Assembly: GCA_963712175.1 (NCBI GenBank)
Contig: CAVQGZ010000007.1
Span: 186,001-250,000, forward strand
Length of the DNA stretch: 64,000 bases
Reading direction: 5' to 3'
Source of the DNA: CAVQGZ01 sp963712175
Lineage (GTDB): Bacteria; Actinomycetota; Actinomycetes; Jiangellales; Jiangellaceae
Shown here one piece after another: positions 61,253 through 64,000 of the stretch. Under the pieces are notes generated by a model. That model was given only the letters and a program-made list of their open reading frames with translations, did no database searches and was not told where the DNA came from. Both the position numbers and the translations under genes were made by a program. Within the stretch, counting starts at the first letter, position 1, and the number at the start of each line of letters is the position of its first letter.

Positions 61253-61648
61253 ATGGACCGCTTCGAACCGCGGGCGCTGACGCACATGCTCGTCGTGGCC
61301 GATGCGGCAGTCAGCCGTGACTGGTACGTCGATGTCCTGGACGCCTCGGTCTACGGCGAGTACGGGGGAACATCGGTGGTGCTGGATCTGCTGGGGAACT
61401 GGCTGCTGCTGGTGACCGGCGGCGGGCCCACCCCGGACAAGCCGAGCGTCACGTTAGCCGTGCCCGATGATCCCGATCGGGTCAGCGCTCAGATCATCTT
61501 CCGGGTCGATGACTGTCGACGGACCCACGAGCTGCTCAGCGAGCGGGGTGCCCAGTTCCTGACCGCACCTCTCGATCGTGGGGGTGAGATCCGGGCGTTC
61601 TTCCGTGACCCCGACGGTCACCTGTTCGAGATCTCGCAGCTGACCTGA
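61253..61648 (+). CDS. VOC (glyoxalase/bleomycin-resistance) family protein
   Basis: A 131-residue VOC protein made of two beta-alpha-beta-beta-beta modules: LTHMLVVADAAVSRDWYVDV at the start, FRVDDCRRTHELLSERGAQF in the middle and FFRDPDGHLFEISQL at the end. Possible metal ligands are His in THMLV, Glu in EISQL and His in GHLF. The family covers glyoxalases, dioxygenases and resistance proteins; this member is unassigned. ATG at 61253 follows a GC-rich stretch without a clear site. Confidence 0.87.
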   Translation: MDRFEPRALTHMLVVADAAVSRDWYVDVLDASVYGEYGGTSVVLDLLGNWLLLVTGGGPTPDKPSVTLAVPDDPDRVSAQIIFRVDDCRRTHELLSERGAQFLTAPLDRGGEIRAFFRDPDGHLFEISQLT

Positions 61649-61883
61649 TCGGCGAGCACCCGCCGGTGGCGGCGAGTCCGCTCGGCAGGTGGGGATCAGG
61701 GGCTCCCCCGCCGCGACAACAGACCCCAACGAGGCCATCCGATCTCGATCACCGCCGGACAGGCGGTCAGCCTCTCGCCGGCCAGCACTGGTGTGTCAAC
61801 GGAGAGGTCGGTCGGATCGCGGATGGGTGGTGAGATCGCGAGGGCAGGGTGCTGCGTATGGCCGGCTTGGGGGCAAAGCTGGG

Positions 61884-62741
61884 TCAGGCGGTGGTCGTGC
61901 TTCGGCCGAGCGCGTGGTGGTCGAGGAACTCGGTGATGGCGGCGGCCACCTGGTTGGTGTGTGTGAGTGCCAGGGAGTGGTCGGCTCCAGGGATGGTCAC
62001 GTCTTCTGCCCGGGGGAGCCAGTCGAGCATCAGTTGGTGGACCTGGGCGAACCAGGGGCCGCTGTCGGAGCCGCCGACGTAGAGGACCGGCGCCTCGATC
62101 CTGGCGGCGACGGCCGCAGTGAACTCCCAGGACAGCAGGGCTGGCAAGTCGGTGCCGAAGAAGGTGTCGGCGTCGCGGGTGATCTGCTCGACACCGTCGG
62201 GGAGGTAGCGGGTGATGTCGCGGCGCCAGTCTGGGCCGACGAGGCGGGACAAGAATCGGTCCACGGCCACCTGGGGGCCGTACGTGAGGTAGTCCTCGCC
62301 CATCTCGGTGTTGGCGGTGCGGAACTCCTCGGCCGACCGGATGTGTACTGGGGGCGGTTCGATCACGCACACGCTTGCGACCCGGTCGGGGAGATCGGCG
62401 GCCAGCTGTAGGGCGACGGCGGCGCTGTAGGAGACACCCACGACGTGGATCCGGTCGATATCGAGCGCGCCCAGGAGCGAAGCGCAGTCGTGGGCGTCGC
62501 GCCGGATGGATCCGGCGCCGGTGGTGGGGCTGCTGCCGGCGTAGCCACGACGGTGGTAGGCAACTGTCTGGTAGCGCCCGGTGTGTGAGACGAGGCGGGC
62601 TGCCGGGGCCAGTTCGTCGGCTACGAGCGCCGTCTGGATCCACACGACGGGCTCACCCGCCCCGGCCATGCCCGTCTCCAGGACGATGTCGCCGACTCGC
62701 ACGCCGTACCACTCACCAGCGGCGCGGGTAGTCGCGGTCAT
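61884..62741 (-). CDS. Alpha/beta hydrolase
   Basis: A 285-residue hydrolase with nucleophile elbow VVGVSYSAAVALQLAADLPD near residue 102, an Asp-containing strand (APVLYVGGSDSGPWF) and the final His in PGADHSLALTHTNQ. The elbow lacks the second Gly of GxSxG (GVSYSA), as in some esterases and haloperoxidase-like enzymes. A cap region (about 130-200) is present. Substrate unknown. Start at 62741 is the first ATG of the frame. It is a single gene on the minus strand with a 176-bp gap to the cupin gene. Confidence 0.85.
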   Translation of the reverse strand: MTATTRAAGEWYGVRVGDIVLETGMAGAGEPVVWIQTALVADELAPAARLVSHTGRYQTVAYHRRGYAGSSPTTGAGSIRRDAHDCASLLGALDIDRIHVVGVSYSAAVALQLAADLPDRVASVCVIEPPPVHIRSAEEFRTANTEMGEDYLTYGPQVAVDRFLSRLVGPDWRRDITRYLPDGVEQITRDADTFFGTDLPALLSWEFTAAVAARIEAPVLYVGGSDSGPWFAQVHQLMLDWLPRAEDVTIPGADHSLALTHTNQVAAAITEFLDHHALGRSTTTA

Positions 62742-62917
62742 CGCCGCCGGCCGTGGTGGTTGCCGAGCGGGAGTGTGATCACCCTCCGCGGTGGCTCACC
62801 CATACCTGCATCCTCCTGGCCGTCCTGCGACCCCGAGCAGGGGTTCGCGGCGAGACCCACCGTCTCGCGCCACCCCGGCCCGGCCGGGCCAGCGGACGCA
62901 GGACGGCGGCGTGGCTG

Positions 62918-63274
62918 TCAGGCCTTGGCGTAGGTGTCGGCGCTCTCGAACTCGACCAGCACGGCCGGCTCCTCGCCGACCACCCAGGCGTTGTGGCCGG
63001 GTTCGATGACGTAGGCGTCACCGACGGTGACATCCATCTGGCTGCCGTCGTCGTGGGTGACGTGCAGGGTGCCGGACTGGACCGACCCGACGTGGCGGGC
63101 CTGGCAGGAGTCGGTGCCGGCGACCGGTGCGACGTCGGTGGACCAGCGCCATCCCGGCTGGAAGGTGAAGCGGGCCACCGCATGGCTGCCGAGGTGGACC
63201 ACGTCCACGACGGTGTTGGGCGGGCTGCGCTGCTCGTCGGGGGTGCTGAACGACTTGGTGGTGGCGCCGGTCAT
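62918..63274 (-). CDS. Cupin-domain protein
   Basis: A 118-residue single-domain cupin. Motif 1 is VGSVQSGTLHVTHDDGS (the usual His pair is reduced, RHVGS) and motif 2 AYVIEPGHNAWVVGEEP with PGHN supplying the His. It binds a small metal or ligand; the reaction cannot be named. RBS GAGGCTGCC precedes ATG 63274. The frame ends with a charged tail (FESADTYAKA). Confidence 0.83.
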   Translation of the reverse strand: MTGATTKSFSTPDEQRSPPNTVVDVVHLGSHAVARFTFQPGWRWSTDVAPVAGTDSCQARHVGSVQSGTLHVTHDDGSQMDVTVGDAYVIEPGHNAWVVGEEPAVLVEFESADTYAKA

Positions 63275-63325
63275 GGCAGCCTCCTCAGTGAGGGGCGCCT
63301 CGTCGGCTCCCGGACGTCTTCGACG

Positions 63326-63862
63326 CTACGCCGCCGCGGCGGCAATAGATAGGGAGCGGACCCCGCGACATCGGCGCCGCGACTGTCGACGACCCCGGCG
63401 TGCCGCGGACGCCAGCGCTGCCGGCCTCCCGCCGGTGTCCGCCTCGCATCTGGGTGGCGGACGGCTGCTGCGGTCCCAGCGACGGGCCACGTCGCCCTTC
63501 CGAGGCATGCAGGCAGCACAACACCCCCGGCGCCCATTGCGGAACCGGATGAGGTCCACCGAGGCGCCTGAGGCAGGGCGATCGCTGGTGTGGCGTCCGC
63601 TGCGCGTCCCCGGGGCGAGAGAGGGTGACTGCGACGGGCGAGTCTCGATGATCGTGTGCTGGCGTACTACGACCACGGCTTGGAGGAGCAGCGTCTGCCC
63701 GTGGAAGGTCAACTTGGTCCCGGTCCCCTCCGGCGTGAACTCGTAGCGGCCCGTGCCATGCATGCCGTTCGACGACCGATCCACATTCAGCTCGCTCGGG
63801 ACCACCCGCGTGTAGACCATGGAAGGCCCCTCGATCGTTCGGCCCAATACGTACATGCCCAT
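63326..63862 (-). CDS. SRPBCC-like N-terminus on a doubtful frame
   Basis: The first about 60 residues (MVYTRVVPSELNVDRSSNGM; GRYEFTPEGTGTKLTFHGQ) look like a strand-rich fragment resembling SRPBCC-type proteins. After residue 65 the frame turns Arg/Pro-rich and unlike protein, so the real gene may end by frameshift or deletion around 63670. Either a truncated gene or a short genuine protein with an uncertain end. The window ends shortly after. Confidence 0.3.
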   Translation of the reverse strand: MGMYVLGRTIEGPSMVYTRVVPSELNVDRSSNGMHGTGRYEFTPEGTGTKLTFHGQTLLLQAVVVVRQHTIIETRPSQSPSLAPGTRSGRHTSDRPASGASVDLIRFRNGRRGCCAACMPRKGDVARRWDRSSRPPPRCEADTGGRPAALASAARRGRRQSRRRCRGVRSLSIAAAAA

Positions 63863-64000
63863 TCACCGCAGCAGTTCGGCCCCGGCCGCCGCGAGTAGGG
63901 CGACACGCGGCGGTAGGAACAACAGGGAGGCGGGGACTCCGCACCCACGGAAGTGCTAGCATTGCTGTCAGGCGGTGGGCGATGGGTACTCTCACGATCA

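Noticed and set aside
1..64000. tRNA, rRNA, CRISPR array, prophage or transposase genes
   Set aside because: None found by eye on either strand; the tandem repeats at 15.2 kb are coding and not CRISPR-like. A tRNA scan and a transposase search could still find something short.

Overview
The window is very GC-rich, genes start with ATG and GTG, and the gene set is typical of a free-living high-GC Gram-positive actinobacterium: bifunctional PutA, a WS/DGAT wax-ester/triacylglycerol synthase, furA-katG, and an ECF sigma/zinc anti-sigma pair. The repertoire is reminiscent of Nocardioidaceae-like genomes, but I cannot fix the genus from sequence alone. I see no rRNA, tRNA, CRISPR array, prophage or intact insertion sequence.

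Region 1 (1-10 kb): an acyl-CoA dehydrogenase carrying many indels with a TetR-like operator upstream, a zinc alcohol dehydrogenase, a 78-residue orphan, a cysteine-free arsenate-reductase-like protein, a paired structured repeat, putA, an alpha/beta hydrolase and an MFS carrier. Region 2 (10-25.8 kb): ECF sigma/anti-sigma, lactate permease, a translationally coupled pair ending in WS/DGAT, a tandem-repeat membrane-anchored protein, a large LuxR-type regulator with a degenerate P-loop, DinB-like and AIM24-like proteins, L-lactate dehydrogenase, a TetR-ABC exporter operon whose permease is internally duplicated, a second copy of the paired repeat, and a PLP decarboxylase.

Region 3 (25.8-33.7 kb): two overlapping minus-strand genes. 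One is a 1665-residue pyruvate:ferredoxin oxidoreductase with its own C-terminal ferredoxin-like domain. The other is a 940-residue fusion of an NfnB/GltD-like flavoprotein with an NfnA-like ferredoxin-NADP reductase. With lactate permease and lactate dehydrogenase in the same window, they suggest a route lactate -> pyruvate -> acetyl-CoA + NAD(P)H. Region 4 (33.7-48 kb): a membrane protein, a GerW-like protein, furA-katG, an MFS carrier, a FetAB-like exporter, an NhaC antiporter, a nitronate-monooxygenase-like flavoprotein, an ABC-2 exporter and a DUF1254 protein.

Region 5 (48-64 kb) looks more accessory: quinone oxidoreductase-like, multi-cluster Fe-S protein, cupins, SRPBCC, methyltransferase, DHA2 drug exporter, polysaccharide deacetylase lipoprotein, MacB-like ABC system, VOC and hydrolases. 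It also holds several broken or remnant genes (an alpha/beta hydrolase deleted at its core, a frameshifted ribbon-helix-helix gene, a C-terminal scrap with an in-frame stop).

Most notable: (a) a 44-bp element built as 9-bp stem / 3 N / 15-bp core / 8 N / 9-bp stem, found four times as two 106-bp pairs with an identical 18-bp gap; (b) the PFOR-ferredoxin plus Nfn-fusion cassette; (c) an arsenate-reductase/LMW-phosphatase homologue with no cysteine at all.
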